Shown here in pieces: positions 1 through 9,083 of a DNA stretch of 64,000 nucleotides. Origin of the DNA: JBKECF01 sp047974375 (lineage in GTDB: Bacteria > Bacillota > Clostridia > Lachnospirales > CAMZNU01); NCBI GenBank assembly GCA_047974375.1, contig JBKECF010000010.1, forward strand, positions 111,377-175,376, written 5' to 3'. The notes under the pieces were generated by a model. The model did no database searches. It had not been told where the DNA came from and worked only from the letters and a program-made list of their open reading frames with translations. Numbering within the stretch: position 1 is the stretch's first letter; each line of letters begins with the position of its first letter. The position numbers were made by a program, and so were the translations under genes.

Positions 1-519
1 AGCAAGGATTTTATTTACGATGAAGATATAAAAATTAATGATGGTCAGAGTGTTACATATGGCGGACTAATTTCTGGTTTAAAGAAAATCTATACAAGAA
101 AAAATGAACTAATGGGATTTTTAAATGTTGAAGACTTGCTAGGAAATATAGAAGTAGTTATTTTTCCAAATCTTTTTACAAAATATAGAGAAATTTTATA
201 TGAAGATAAAGTAATCATCATCGATGGTACCGTTTCGCTAAAAGAAGGAGAAAAAGGTAAGCTTATAGCAAATAAAATATATGAATTACGTGAAAATACA
301 TCTGAAAAAACATTATGGCTAAAAATTGACGATAAAGACCAAATTTTAGAAGTTAATAATATAATACAAAATAATAAAGGAGATACCAATATAATAATAT
401 ACAAATCCTATAGTAAGGAAAAAATAGAATTGTCTGACGATTTTAATATAAATCATAGTAGTGAAATTTTAGAAAAATTAACAAAGTATTTAGGTGAAAA
501 AAATGTAATACTAAAATAA
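1..519 (+). CDS. dnaE: DNA polymerase III alpha subunit, C-terminal end (partial)
   Basis: The window opens inside a reading frame (172 codons to the TAA stop) that is the tail of the replicative polymerase DnaE. The visible part includes the stretch GGLISGLKKIYTRKNELMGF followed by an acidic, beta-rich segment with EVVIFPNLF, which is the OB-fold nucleic-acid-binding domain near the DnaE C terminus. The polymerase active site and PHP domain lie upstream of the window. It sits 16 bases before pfkA, matching the dnaE-pfkA-pyk order common in Firmicutes. An internal ATG at 112 is not the true start because the frame and homology continue to base 1. Identification rests on the OB-domain sequence and gene order. 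Confidence 0.9.
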   Translation, partial: SKDFIYDEDIKINDGQSVTYGGLISGLKKIYTRKNELMGFLNVEDLLGNIEVVIFPNLFTKYREILYEDKVIIIDGTVSLKEGEKGKLIANKIYELRENTSEKTLWLKIDDKDQILEVNNIIQNNKGDTNIIIYKSYSKEKIELSDDFNINHSSEILEKLTKYLGEKNVILK

Positions 520-535
520 TTTATGGAGGGTTAAA

Positions 536-1513
536 ATGGATAATATAAGAAAAATTGCAGTAATGACAAGTGGCGGAGATGCCCCAGGAATGAATCCAAC
601 CATAAGAGCTGTAGTACGTACAGCAAGAAGTGCAGGTATTGAAATTACAGGTATAAGAAGAGGATACGAAGGTCTTTTACACGGTGACTTCATTGACTTA
701 AGCAAAACAGGAGTTAGTAATATTTTAAACAGAGGTGGAACATTTTTAAAAACTGCCAGATGCAAAGAAATGTATACTCCCGAAGGACGTGACAAAGCAG
801 CTATGATTTGCAAAGTTCTAGGTTTTGATGCCCTTATTATAATTGGTGGCGATGGTTCATTAAAAGGAGGCTTAGAATTATATGAAAGAGGTATCAACAT
901 AATAGGTATACCAGGTACAATTGATTTAGACTTTCCTGCTAGTGACTACACAATAGGGTTTGATACAGCAGTAAATACAGCTATGGATGGAATTATGAAG
1001 TTAAAGGATACGTCTGAATCCCATGAAAGATGTAGTATTATTGAGGTTATGGGTAGAAATAGCGGTTACATTGCTCTATGGTGCGGAATAGTATCTGGTG
1101 CAGAAGAGGTATTGATCCCAGAAAATGAATATTGTACCAAAGAAGATATTATTCGACTTGTTATAAAAAATAGAAGCAAAGGCAAAAGGCATAATATTAT
1201 TGTTATAGCAGAAGGTGTAGGTGGAACAACGGAAATAGCAACAGAAGTAGAAAAAGTTACAGGAATTGAAACAAGAGCTACAATATTAGGGCATATACAA
1301 AGAGGTGGCATGCCATCTGCCTTAGATAAGCTTCATGCATCATGTATGGGTTATGAGGCAGTTCAGGCGTTATTAAGAGGAGAAGAAAGTAGAGTAGTTG
1401 TATATAAAGACGGAAAATACGGAACTGTAGATATCAATGAAGCTATTGCGACAAATGATGATGGTAAATGGTCAAATTATTACTATAAAATAGCTAAAAC
1501 TTTATCTGTGTAA
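536..1513 (+). CDS. pfkA: ATP-dependent 6-phosphofructokinase
   Basis: Phosphorylates fructose 6-phosphate to fructose 1,6-bisphosphate, the committed step of glycolysis, in the cytosol. The 325 residues match the usual bacterial PfkA size. Visible motifs are the N-terminal nucleotide loop TSGGDAPGMN, the GGDGS ATP/Mg site, GIPGTIDLD containing the catalytic Asp, and MGRNSGYIA for sugar-phosphate binding. The usual Asn of the TIDND motif is Leu here, while both aspartates remain; this is a mild deviation. GGDGS with Gly after Asp is the ATP-type signature rather than pyrophosphate-type. An AGGG-type ribosome site lies just upstream. It is followed 245 bases later by pyk, and both genes serve lower glycolysis. 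Confidence 0.96.
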   Translation: MDNIRKIAVMTSGGDAPGMNPTIRAVVRTARSAGIEITGIRRGYEGLLHGDFIDLSKTGVSNILNRGGTFLKTARCKEMYTPEGRDKAAMICKVLGFDALIIIGGDGSLKGGLELYERGINIIGIPGTIDLDFPASDYTIGFDTAVNTAMDGIMKLKDTSESHERCSIIEVMGRNSGYIALWCGIVSGAEEVLIPENEYCTKEDIIRLVIKNRSKGKRHNIIVIAEGVGGTTEIATEVEKVTGIETRATILGHIQRGGMPSALDKLHASCMGYEAVQALLRGEESRVVVYKDGKYGTVDINEAIATNDDGKWSNYYYKIAKTLSV

Positions 1514-1686
1514 TTTTTAACAATGATATTTTTACATGTGTTTTTTTGTAAAAAAAATGACTTGTTTTTATATTTAATAGTAAATATGCCATAAATTTTA
1601 TTTAAGGTAAAAAATGTATTTAAATTATCAAAAAATATGTTAGTATAAGAGTGAAAGAAATATAGTAATTTAATTAAAAAGGTTAG

Positions 1687-1710
1687 ATAGCCAATTTATT
1701 ATTTGGCTAT
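1687..1710 (+). other. Hairpin in the pyk leader
   Basis: A perfect 8-bp stem (ATAGCCAA / TTGGCTAT) with an 8-base AT loop lies about 50 bases before the pyk start. No U-run follows, so it is not a standard terminator. It may stabilise the leader or be a protein site. The rest of the 245-base pfkA-pyk gap is AT-rich with no convincing promoter that I could place. Confidence 0.4.
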
Positions 1711-1758
1711 TAATGTATTAGATTATACGAGAATTTAAGTTAAACTTAGGAGGAAACT

Positions 1759-3180
1759 ATGAAAAAGACTAAGATTATTTGTACCTTAGGCCCAGCTACA
1801 AATGATGTGGAAACTATTAAAAAATTAATAGATGCTGGTTTAAATGCTGCTAGAATGAACTTTTCCCACGGTGATTATGAAGAACATAAAGGGAGATTCG
1901 ATAAGCTAAAACAAGCCAGAGAAGAAATGGGAGAGTACGTACCTATAGTTTTAGATACTAAAGGTCCTGAAATACGACTTAGAAAATTCAAAAACGGTCC
2001 TGTTAATCTTGTAAAAGGAAGTACTTTCACACTAACTACAGAAGATGTAGAAGGCGACGAAACTATTGTAAGTGTAAGTTATAACAAAATTACCGAGGAT
2101 TTAAATGTTGGTTCAACAGTTCTTCTTGATGATGGTTTAGTTGAGTTAGTAGTTAAAAAAATTAATGGTAATAAAGTTATATGTGAAGTAATGAATAATG
2201 GTGAATTAAGTAATAATAAAGGTGTAAATCTACCAGATGTTTATATTAATTTGCCTTCATTAACTGAAAAAGATAAAAGTGATATTATTTTTGGTATAAA
2301 AAATGGAATTGATTATGTTGCCGCATCATTTGTAAGAAGCGCTAACGATGTAAAGGAAATAAGAAAAGTACTTAACGAAAATGGCGGTTCACATATTGAT
2401 ATTATTTCTAAAATTGAAAGTAGAAGTGGAGTAAATAACCTAGATGAGATTTTAGAAGTAACAGAAGGCATAATGGTAGCGAGAGGCGATTTAGGCGTAG
2501 AAATACCACCTGAGGAAGTTCCATTTATACAAAAAACAATGATTCAAAAAGCCAATAAAGCAGGTAAACTAGTTGTAACAGCAACACAAATGTTAGAAAC
2601 AATGACAAATAATCCACGTCCTACAAGAGCAGAGGCATCTGACGTGGCAAATGCTATATATGATGGTACAGACTGTATAATGCTATCTGGCGAAACAGCA
2701 AAAGGTAAATATCCTGTGGAAGCTGTTGAAATGATGAGTAGGATTGCTGTAGCTACAGAAAAGTCTTTAAACTACAACAAAAATTTATTGGGTCATAAAG
2801 ATAATATACGTAACACAATAGTAGATAACATTAGTTTTTCTGCTTGTTTAATGGCAAATGATTTAGATGCAGCATGTATTATACCTATAACTTCAACAGG
2901 TTATACTGCACGTATGGTTTCAAGATTTAAACCAAGTTGCCCTATTGTTGTATGTACAGATAAAGAAAACATAGCAAGAAAGTTAAATTTAGTATGGGGC
3001 TGTAAACCTGTACTAGTTGAAACTTTTGATGATGCCGCTGAAGTAACCTTTAGTATTGCTGCTACTGTGGCAAAAGAAAAGCTAATTGCTAAAAAAGGAG
3101 ATAGTGCAGTTTTAGTTACTGGCTTCCCAATGGGTAAGCAAGGAACTACAAACATGATAACTATTGATGTTATATCGTAA
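1759..3180 (+). CDS. pyk: Pyruvate kinase
   Basis: Transfers phosphate from phosphoenolpyruvate to ADP, the last ATP-forming step of glycolysis. At 473 residues it has the core A/B/C domains and lacks the additional PEP-utiliser-like domain found at the end of many Bacillus pyruvate kinases. Motifs: TKIICTLGPA at the N terminus, RMNFSHG, DTKGPEIR, the active-site ISKIESRSG with its Lys/Glu pair, MVARGDLGVEIP, and ATQMLETMTNNPRPTRAE. The start is set by a strong AGGAGG six bases upstream. It follows pfkA in the conserved order. The next gene, metG, is separated by a T-box leader, so it is regulated separately. Confidence 0.96.
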   Translation: MKKTKIICTLGPATNDVETIKKLIDAGLNAARMNFSHGDYEEHKGRFDKLKQAREEMGEYVPIVLDTKGPEIRLRKFKNGPVNLVKGSTFTLTTEDVEGDETIVSVSYNKITEDLNVGSTVLLDDGLVELVVKKINGNKVICEVMNNGELSNNKGVNLPDVYINLPSLTEKDKSDIIFGIKNGIDYVAASFVRSANDVKEIRKVLNENGGSHIDIISKIESRSGVNNLDEILEVTEGIMVARGDLGVEIPPEEVPFIQKTMIQKANKAGKLVVTATQMLETMTNNPRPTRAEASDVANAIYDGTDCIMLSGETAKGKYPVEAVEMMSRIAVATEKSLNYNKNLLGHKDNIRNTIVDNISFSACLMANDLDAACIIPITSTGYTARMVSRFKPSCPIVVCTDKENIARKLNLVWGCKPVLVETFDDAAEVTFSIAATVAKEKLIAKKGDSAVLVTGFPMGKQGTTNMITIDVIS

Positions 3181-3185
3181 AAACT

Positions 3186-3452
3186 TTGATAAGAAGAGTA
3201 AATAAATTATGTTTCCTAGAGAGTTTTTGTTTGGTGAAAAAAAACATACATGGTTTATTGAAAATGGCCTTTGAGTTATATATCTAAGCTAGTAAGTTAG
3301 GATATATCGGAGCTTCCGTTATAAAGCGATTTTATTAATATACTTTTTATGCTAATATTAATGCCATAAAGGGTAAAAAGGTTGCTTTGTAGTGAAATAA
3401 GGTGGTACCAAGTGGTTTATCCTCGTCCTTTACTTAGGACGAGGATTTTTTA
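3186..3452 (+). promoter_or_regulatory. T-box riboswitch leader, probably methionine-specific
   Basis: This leader precedes metG and carries recognisable T-box parts: a GATAAGAAGAGTAAATAA entry, an AGAGAG bulge near 3219, GGTGAAAA near 3233, a candidate ATG (Met) specifier at 3264-3266, and the antiterminator box AAGGTGGTACCA around 3399-3410. The UGGU in that box would pair with tRNA acceptor ends carrying an A discriminator, which fits elongator tRNA-Met. A terminator hairpin ends the leader (3421-3452). Uncharged tRNA-Met should favour antitermination and raise MetRS expression. Confidence 0.9.
3421..3452 (+). terminator. T-box intrinsic terminator
   Basis: A 9-bp stem (CCTCGTCCT / AGGACGAGG) with a short TTACTT loop is followed directly by ATTTTTTA. 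It is the alternative to the T-box antiterminator and lies 20 bases before the metG start. Confidence 0.9.
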
Positions 3453-3471
3453 TATTAAATAGGAGAAGAAA

Positions 3472-5391
3472 ATGAACAAGTTTTATATAACAACACCAAT
3501 ATATTACCCAAGTAATAAACTACATATTGGTAATGCATATACTACTGTTGTTACAGATGTAATGGCTAGATACAAACGTTTAAGAGGATACGATGTTAAG
3601 TTTTTAACAGGCACTGATGAACACGGCCAAAAAATAGAACGAATAGCTCAGGAGAATAATACAACACCAAAGGAATATGTAGATGGCATAGTAAAGTGGA
3701 TTAAAAATTTATGGAATGTGATGGATATAGAATATGATGATTTTATACGTACTACAGACAGTAATCATAAAGCCACAGTACAAAAAATATTTAAAAAGTT
3801 ATATGAAGCAGGTGATATTTATAAAGGTTCTTACGAGGGTAAGTATTGTGTACCTTGCGAAACATTTTTTACTGATAGACAATTAGTTGAAGGTAAATGT
3901 CCTGATTGTGGAAGAGATATTGAGGAAGCGAAAGAAGAAGCCTATTTTTTTAAATTATCTAAATATCAAGATAGACTTATTAAACATATAGAAGAAAACC
4001 CTGAGTTTATTCAACCTACTTCTAGAAAAAACGAAATGCTGAATAACTTTTTAAAATCAGGATTAGAGGATTTATGCGTATCCAGAACTACATTTAAATG
4101 GGGGATACCTGTTGATTTTGACGAAGGTCATGTAGTATATGTTTGGATAGATGCATTAACTAATTATATATCAGCATTGGGGTATTTATCTAATGATGAT
4201 AGTCAATATAAAAAATATTGGCCAGCAGATGTACAGGTTGTTGGCAAAGATATTATACGTTTTCATACTATAATTTGGCCAGCTATTTTAATGGCACTTA
4301 AAGAACCTTTACCAAAAAAAGTTTTCGGCCATGGTTGGTTAGTAATTGATGGTGGTAAAATGTCTAAGTCAAAAGGTAATGTTGTTGATCCAGAAGTATT
4401 ATGCAATAGGTACGGAGTAGATGCTATTCGCTACTATTTAATGAGAGAAATAACTTTTGGTAATGACGGAAACTATACAAATGAAAGCCTATTACAAAGA
4501 ATAAACGCCGATTTATCTAACGACCTGGGTAATCTTGTTTCAAGAACTATAGGCATGATAAATAAGTATTTTAACGGAACTCTACCAGAGGTACACAAGG
4601 AAATGCCCCAGGATAATGAACACTTCAAAGAAATAGAAGATACTATTTCTAAAGTAGAGGAGTACATGGATAACATGCAATTTAATGATGCTCTTTCACA
4701 AATATGGAATTTAATAAGCAAAACAAATAAATATATAGATCTAACAGAACCTTGGTTTTTAATAAAAGATGAAAGTAATCATGCAAATGTGGCAAATATA
4801 ATGTATGTACTGTGTGAAACTATTCGTGTTACTAGTATTTTAATAAAGCCTTTTATGCCTAGAACATCAAAAGAAATCGAAAAACAAATGAATTTCCATG
4901 GTATGTGTACCTGGAATTTATTAAACAACAGAAATATATTGGCCAAAAATATGAGTGTAGAAGAAAGTAACATTATTTTTCCAAGATTAGATTTAAAAAA
5001 AGAATTAGAAGAACTTGAAAAAATCAGTGATTCCAATAAAAAAGCAGCTAAGCAAGAAGAAAAAACTAAGCTCATTTCAATTGATGATTTCTCTAAAGTT
5101 GACTTAAAGGTAGGCAAAATAAAATCATGCGAAAAAGTAGATAAATCAGATAAGCTTTTAGTTTCACAAGTAGAAGTCGGTAATAAAATGCATCAAATAG
5201 TATCAGGCATTGCTGAATATTACACACCAGAGGAAATGATTGATAAAATAGTTATAGTGGTTTCAAATTTAAAACCTACTAAAATTAGAGGTGTATTGTC
5301 TGAAGGAATGCTTTTATGTGGGAGCGAAGGAAAAAAATTAAAATTAGCTACTATTGATGGCGATATTAGTCATGGCGGAGAAGTAAGGTGA
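3472..5391 (+). CDS. metG: Methionyl-tRNA synthetase
   Basis: Charges tRNA-Met with methionine. Class I signatures are KLHIGNAYTT near the N terminus (HIGH motif) and GGKMSKSKGN (KMSKS loop). A zinc knuckle is visible as CVPC and CPDC around residues 127-145. Residues from about 535 onward form a C-terminal OB-fold tRNA-binding domain (VDLKVGKIKSCEKV), giving the longer 639-residue form typical of Firmicutes. An AGGAG site lies upstream of the ATG. Expression is controlled by the preceding T-box. metG is often followed by tatD-type genes in Firmicutes, but here an acetyltransferase follows. Confidence 0.97.
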   Translation: MNKFYITTPIYYPSNKLHIGNAYTTVVTDVMARYKRLRGYDVKFLTGTDEHGQKIERIAQENNTTPKEYVDGIVKWIKNLWNVMDIEYDDFIRTTDSNHKATVQKIFKKLYEAGDIYKGSYEGKYCVPCETFFTDRQLVEGKCPDCGRDIEEAKEEAYFFKLSKYQDRLIKHIEENPEFIQPTSRKNEMLNNFLKSGLEDLCVSRTTFKWGIPVDFDEGHVVYVWIDALTNYISALGYLSNDDSQYKKYWPADVQVVGKDIIRFHTIIWPAILMALKEPLPKKVFGHGWLVIDGGKMSKSKGNVVDPEVLCNRYGVDAIRYYLMREITFGNDGNYTNESLLQRINADLSNDLGNLVSRTIGMINKYFNGTLPEVHKEMPQDNEHFKEIEDTISKVEEYMDNMQFNDALSQIWNLISKTNKYIDLTEPWFLIKDESNHANVANIMYVLCETIRVTSILIKPFMPRTSKEIEKQMNFHGMCTWNLLNNRNILAKNMSVEESNIIFPRLDLKKELEELEKISDSNKKAAKQEEKTKLISIDDFSKVDLKVGKIKSCEKVDKSDKLLVSQVEVGNKMHQIVSGIAEYYTPEEMIDKIVIVVSNLKPTKIRGVLSEGMLLCGSEGKKLKLATIDGDISHGGEVR

Positions 5392-5444
5392 ATTTAAGTT
5401 CCTAATAACTTAAATATGAGTTATATAAAAAAATCGAGGTGGAT

Positions 5445-6521
5445 ATGGAATATGTAATTGGAAGTAAAGAAGATAATGAAGATATAATAGATTTTATTGA
5501 TTTAATTTTTAGTAAAAATTCAGGGCCACACGATTTTAAAACTCTACTACCTAAATTATATACAAATAATACATCAATGTATCATTATTTAGCCAAAGAG
5601 GACGGGAAAATACGTGGAGTGATTTGTGTATACCCATTTACAATAAAAATGGGAGATGACTACTTAGAGTGCAATGGGGTAGGTAGCGTATCAGTTCACC
5701 CTAGCCAACGAGGAAAGGGCATCATGAAAAAATTAATGGACTTTGCTCTGTGTAATATGGATTGCCATGTAAGTTTTTTATTTGGTAATCGTCATAGATA
5801 TCAGTATTATGGATACGAAAAAGGTGGTACACAATTTAATTTTACATTTACTAAAGATAGCTTAAAACACGGTAATTTAAAAGAAAAATATGATTTGAAA
5901 TTTATTGAGGGATTTAACAATGAAATTTTAAACTTGTACCGTAATGAGAAAATGTACATACAACGTAATAATTCCTTTGAAAAAACCTGTAAAACTTGGG
6001 GTAATAAACTGTACGGCATATATTGTGAAGAGAATTTTATTGGCTATATAGTATTTAACAACAATAAAATAGTTGAGCTTATATTAAATAATATGAAATA
6101 TATGCCGTCTGTTCTAATTGAACATATGAATTTGCAAGATATTGACGAATCAAATTTAATATTAAGTTCGCTAGATAAAAACAAGATTAAATATTTCCTA
6201 GATTTAAAAGAAAACTACACCATAGAGGAAAACGCAAATATTAATATTTTAAACTTTCCCTACTTCTTAAAATTCAATATAAAAGCAAATTTAATATATA
6301 AAAAAATTAAATATAGTAATGTAATTGAATTTGATGGTGTTAAATATAAAATTAATATTGACGATTATGATGTAACAGTTGAAGAAACAACTGAAAACGC
6401 AATTATAACTTTACCACGAAATCAAGGAGTAGAAATTTTATTTTCACCCCTTGGTAAATATTTATTAGAGGATGAATTATTTCCTCTGGATGTTTATGTT
6501 TCGCCATTAGATTTAATTTGA
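5445..6521 (+). CDS. GNAT N-acetyltransferase, Eis-like
   Basis: Likely transfers an acetyl group from acetyl-CoA to an amine; the substrate is unknown. The first 150 residues are a GNAT fold with the CoA loop VHPSQRGKGIMKKLM (R-G-K-G-I). The remaining 200 residues fit the multi-domain layout of Eis/enhanced-intracellular-survival-type acetyltransferases, which end in an SCP2-like domain; the tail motif RNQGVEILFSPLGKYL is consistent with that. I place the start at the ATG at 5445, with GAGG five bases upstream, rather than a GTG two codons earlier. It stands alone and ends at a terminator. The function prediction is at family level only. Confidence 0.75.
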   Translation: MEYVIGSKEDNEDIIDFIDLIFSKNSGPHDFKTLLPKLYTNNTSMYHYLAKEDGKIRGVICVYPFTIKMGDDYLECNGVGSVSVHPSQRGKGIMKKLMDFALCNMDCHVSFLFGNRHRYQYYGYEKGGTQFNFTFTKDSLKHGNLKEKYDLKFIEGFNNEILNLYRNEKMYIQRNNSFEKTCKTWGNKLYGIYCEENFIGYIVFNNNKIVELILNNMKYMPSVLIEHMNLQDIDESNLILSSLDKNKIKYFLDLKENYTIEENANINILNFPYFLKFNIKANLIYKKIKYSNVIEFDGVKYKINIDDYDVTVEETTENAIITLPRNQGVEILFSPLGKYLLEDELFPLDVYVSPLDLI

Positions 6522-6553
6522 AAATTTAATGGCAAAATATGGACCAAGACTAA

Positions 6554-6593
6554 AATGCTTATATTGTTTAATATGACAATATCGGCATTTTTT
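6554..6593 (+). terminator. Intrinsic terminator of the GNAT gene
   Basis: The stem AATGC..ATATTGT pairs with ACAATAT..GCATT with an internal TT/CG mismatch and is followed by a T-run (TTTTTTATT). It separates the acetyltransferase from the structured RNA candidate that begins immediately afterward. Confidence 0.8.
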
Positions 6594-6599
6594 ATTATG

Positions 6600-6740
6600 G
6601 CGAGAGACGGTGTTTAAACCCATGTATAAGTCAATAGACCTATCCGTCAGTGGAGGCTTATACTCACACTGAACGGCGAATTAGACAGTCCCGCCACCCA
6701 TACCAGCATTGAGGTTGAGTCTAATTTTTACCGATAAATA
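6600..6740 (+). ncRNA. Candidate structured RNA, copy 1
   Basis: This noncoding segment is much more G+C rich than its surroundings and folds convincingly. CCGTCAGTG (6644-6652) pairs with CACTGAACGG (one bulge). The hairpin loop contains CTTATAC, which is complementary to GTATAAG at 6624-6630, giving a seven-pair pseudoknot. GGCG/CGCC and AATTAGAC/GTCTAATT form further helices. The 3' part shares CCAGCATTGAGG, GTCTAATT and TTACCGAT with a second locus at about 12870-13070. I do not recognise the family. It could be an independent small RNA or a cis-acting leader of pheA, but a possible promoter lies between it and pheA. Confidence 0.6.
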
Positions 6741-6781
6741 ATCTTCAATTTTCTATTGACAATAAATTTTGTTTTTGCCTA

Positions 6782-6810
6782 TTGATTATATGATTTAAAA
6801 ATGATAAAAT
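6782..6810 (+). promoter_or_regulatory. Candidate promoter for pheA
   Basis: TTGATT (6782-6787) and TAAAAT (6805-6810) are separated by 17 bases, a reasonable sigma-A promoter. Transcription would begin near 6817, leaving a 45-base leader to the pheA start. Confidence 0.5.
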
Positions 6811-6861
6811 AACAAAAAATAACATTTTTTCTACAAGCAATTTATATATAAAGGAGAGTTA

Positions 6862-7674
6862 ATGATAGGATACTTAGGACCACAAGGAACCTTTTCACAA
6901 ATAGCAGCGGAATATTATGGAACACTTTGTAATGAACTTACATATTATTATAAAACAATACCAAGTGTAGTTAACGCTTTAATTGATGATAAAATCAGTT
7001 CAGCAGTGCTTCCTATAGAAAATACAACAGAAGGTAGTGTTAATGCAACTGTTGACAGTTTAATATATATTGATAATATATTCATCGAAAGTTACTTAAT
7101 ATTGCCTATACATCACAATCTTTTGGTTAAAAATAACTCATTAAAAATAGAAAAAATATACTCTCATGGACAGGCACTTGCACAATGTTCAAAATTTTTA
7201 TTTAAAAATTATCCTAATGCAGAATTAATCGAAACTACAAGTACAGCTGAAGCTGCCAGATTCATATCTACAAGCGATGCTAACATAGCCGCCATTTCAC
7301 CAATTTCTTCAGCAAGTGTTTACAACTTAAATATATTACATAAAGATATAGAAGATGAAAAAGAAAATTTAACGAATTTCGTTAAAATTAGTAAAAAAGA
7401 AAAAGCATGTACCATAACAACTCAAACGATTTGTTTTACTACTAAAAATAAATCGGGTGAATTATATAGAATACTCGATATATTCTCTTTGTGGGATATA
7501 AATATGACTAGGATATTCAGCAGACCTAAAAAGGGCAATATAGGTGAATATGTTTTTTATGTTGACTTAGAGTATTCAAATAAAAATGATATGGAAAGTG
7601 CTTTGAAAATGGTAATTAGAAAAACAAGTTTTTTTAAAAACATCGGAAGATATGACATAAGGAGATATAAGTAA
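6862..7674 (+). CDS. pheA: Prephenate dehydratase (monofunctional)
   Basis: Converts prephenate to phenylpyruvate in phenylalanine synthesis. The catalytic domain begins GYLGPQGTFSQIAA and contains AVLPIENTTEGSV (the binding motif around residues 52-64). The segment NLTNFVKI near residue 172 is the usual end of the catalytic lobe. Residues from about 190 onward form an ACT domain (KNKSGELYRILDIFSLWDINMTRI), the site of phenylalanine feedback; the family's ESRP element is FSRP here. At 270 residues there is no chorismate mutase part. AAGGAG lies six bases before the ATG. It overlaps the next gene by one base (TAATG), so the two are translationally coupled. Confidence 0.93.
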   Translation: MIGYLGPQGTFSQIAAEYYGTLCNELTYYYKTIPSVVNALIDDKISSAVLPIENTTEGSVNATVDSLIYIDNIFIESYLILPIHHNLLVKNNSLKIEKIYSHGQALAQCSKFLFKNYPNAELIETTSTAEAARFISTSDANIAAISPISSASVYNLNILHKDIEDEKENLTNFVKISKKEKACTITTQTICFTTKNKSGELYRILDIFSLWDINMTRIFSRPKKGNIGEYVFYVDLEYSNKNDMESALKMVIRKTSFFKNIGRYDIRRYK

Positions 7675-8363
7675 TGAACGTTCTTATTACTGGGGCATCT
7701 CGTGGTATAGGTAGAGCGATAGCAAATGAGTTTAGTAACGAAAATTTATTTTTGTTTTGTAACAAAAACTTTGCATCCCTTGACGAAATAGCTAATAGAA
7801 AAAACATAAATATAATAAAATGTGATATGCAAAACTATACATCTCTGAATGAACTTGTTGAAGGTATACATATAGATGTGCTAATTAATAATGCAGGTAT
7901 ATCCTCCCTTGACTTATATAATACAACTTCATATGAAGATATTAAAGCAGTTATTGATATAAATTTATACGCTCCTATGTATCTAACAAGGTTACTTTTA
8001 CCAAGTATGATCTCCAATAAGCATGGTAATATTATTAATATTTCTTCTGTTTGGGGTGAAATTGGTGCATCAATGGAGGTTGCATATAGCACTGCGAAAG
8101 CAGGACTAAATGGATTTACAAGAGCCTTAGCAAAGGAAGTAGCACCTTCCAAAATCCGTGTAAATGCTATATCTTGTGGATTAATTGATACTGATATGAA
8201 CAAAAAAATAAATCCTGATGATTTAAAAAATTTAATCTATGAAATCCCTATGGGAAGAATGGGTAATGTAAATGAAATAGCTAAACTATGTAAATTCTTA
8301 AGTAGTAATGATAGCAGTTATATAACCGGACAAGTTATTAGAGCCGACGGTGGTTGGATTTAA
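7674..8363 (+). CDS. SDR-family reductase, YmfI/FabG-like
   Basis: A short-chain dehydrogenase using NAD(P)H. It shows the dinucleotide motif TGASRGIGRAIA, NNAG, and the catalytic Ser-Tyr-Lys set in NISSVWGEIGA and AYSTAKAG, and ends YITGQVIRADGGWI. The WGEIGA and DTDMN wording resembles the elongation factor P 5-aminopentanone reductase (YmfI) branch more than fatty-acid FabG, but this cannot be settled by eye. It is slightly short at 229 residues. The start overlaps the pheA stop by one base, which implies co-translation, although no pathway link to phenylalanine synthesis is evident. Confidence 0.8.
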   Translation: MNVLITGASRGIGRAIANEFSNENLFLFCNKNFASLDEIANRKNINIIKCDMQNYTSLNELVEGIHIDVLINNAGISSLDLYNTTSYEDIKAVIDINLYAPMYLTRLLLPSMISNKHGNIINISSVWGEIGASMEVAYSTAKAGLNGFTRALAKEVAPSKIRVNAISCGLIDTDMNKKINPDDLKNLIYEIPMGRMGNVNEIAKLCKFLSSNDSSYITGQVIRADGGWI

Positions 8364-8378
8364 CTATCAGGAGTGCGT

Positions 8379-9083
8379 ATGAAAAAAATTATTGAAGCAA
8401 AAAATATAACTAAAGAGTATATTATGGGTGAAGTAAAGGTAATGGCATTACAAGGTGCCACACTAGATTTATATGAGAATGAACTAGTAGTAATACTAGG
8501 ACCTTCGGGTTCGGGTAAAAGCACTATATTAAATATTTTAGGTGGAATAGATAAACCAACAAACGGTGATGTTATTTATAGGGGTGAAAGTATTGTAAAT
8601 TACAATGAAAGAAAATTAACAAACTATAGAAGGGATGCTATAGGATTTGTGTTTCAATTTTACAATTTAGTCCCTAATTTAACGGCTAAAGAAAATATTT
8701 TATTAGCATCTAGGTTATCTAATAATCCATTAAATGTTGATGAAATTCTTAGTGAAATAGAATTAGAAGATAGAGCTAATCATTTCCCATCACAAATGAG
8801 TGGTGGACAACAGCAACGTGTTGCCATAGGAAGAGCTATAGCAAAGAATCCTGATATTTTACTTTGTGATGAGCCAACTGGAGCGTTAGATTTATCAACT
8901 GGTGTAAATGCATTAAAATTGTTAAAAAAGTTTAATGTACAATACAAAAAAACTATAGCAATAATAACCCACAATAAATCTATTGGTGAAATGGCAGATC
9001 GTGTAATTTATGTTAAAGATGGAAAGATCCATAAAATTGAAAGTAATCAAAATCCTAAAAACCCTGAGGAGGTAATTTGGTGA
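8379..9083 (+). CDS. ABC transporter ATP-binding protein, MacB/LolD type
   Basis: The ATPase subunit of an exporter or lipoprotein/peptide-type ABC system. Walker A (GPSGSGKST), Q-loop (FVFQFYNLVPNLTAKEN), signature MSGGQQQRVAIGRAI, Walker B (ILLCDEPTGALD) and the switch His (IITHN) are all present. FQFYNLVP and TGALD are typical of the MacB/LolD family. I start at the ATG at 8379, six bases after CAGGAG, rather than the GTG two codons before. The gene overlaps the permease by four bases and forms a three-gene operon with it and an adaptor. Confidence 0.93.
   Translation: MKKIIEAKNITKEYIMGEVKVMALQGATLDLYENELVVILGPSGSGKSTILNILGGIDKPTNGDVIYRGESIVNYNERKLTNYRRDAIGFVFQFYNLVPNLTAKENILLASRLSNNPLNVDEILSEIELEDRANHFPSQMSGGQQQRVAIGRAIAKNPDILLCDEPTGALDLSTGVNALKLLKKFNVQYKKTIAIITHNKSIGEMADRVIYVKDGKIHKIESNQNPKNPEEVIW

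Noticed and set aside
511..900. Minus-strand open frame across the start of pfkA
   Set aside because: It is antisense to a well-identified phosphofructokinase and shows no recognisable protein features.
1514..1560. Terminator after pfkA from TTTTTAC/GTAAAAA
   Set aside because: The stem is only A-T/G-T rich and weak, with no downstream U-run.
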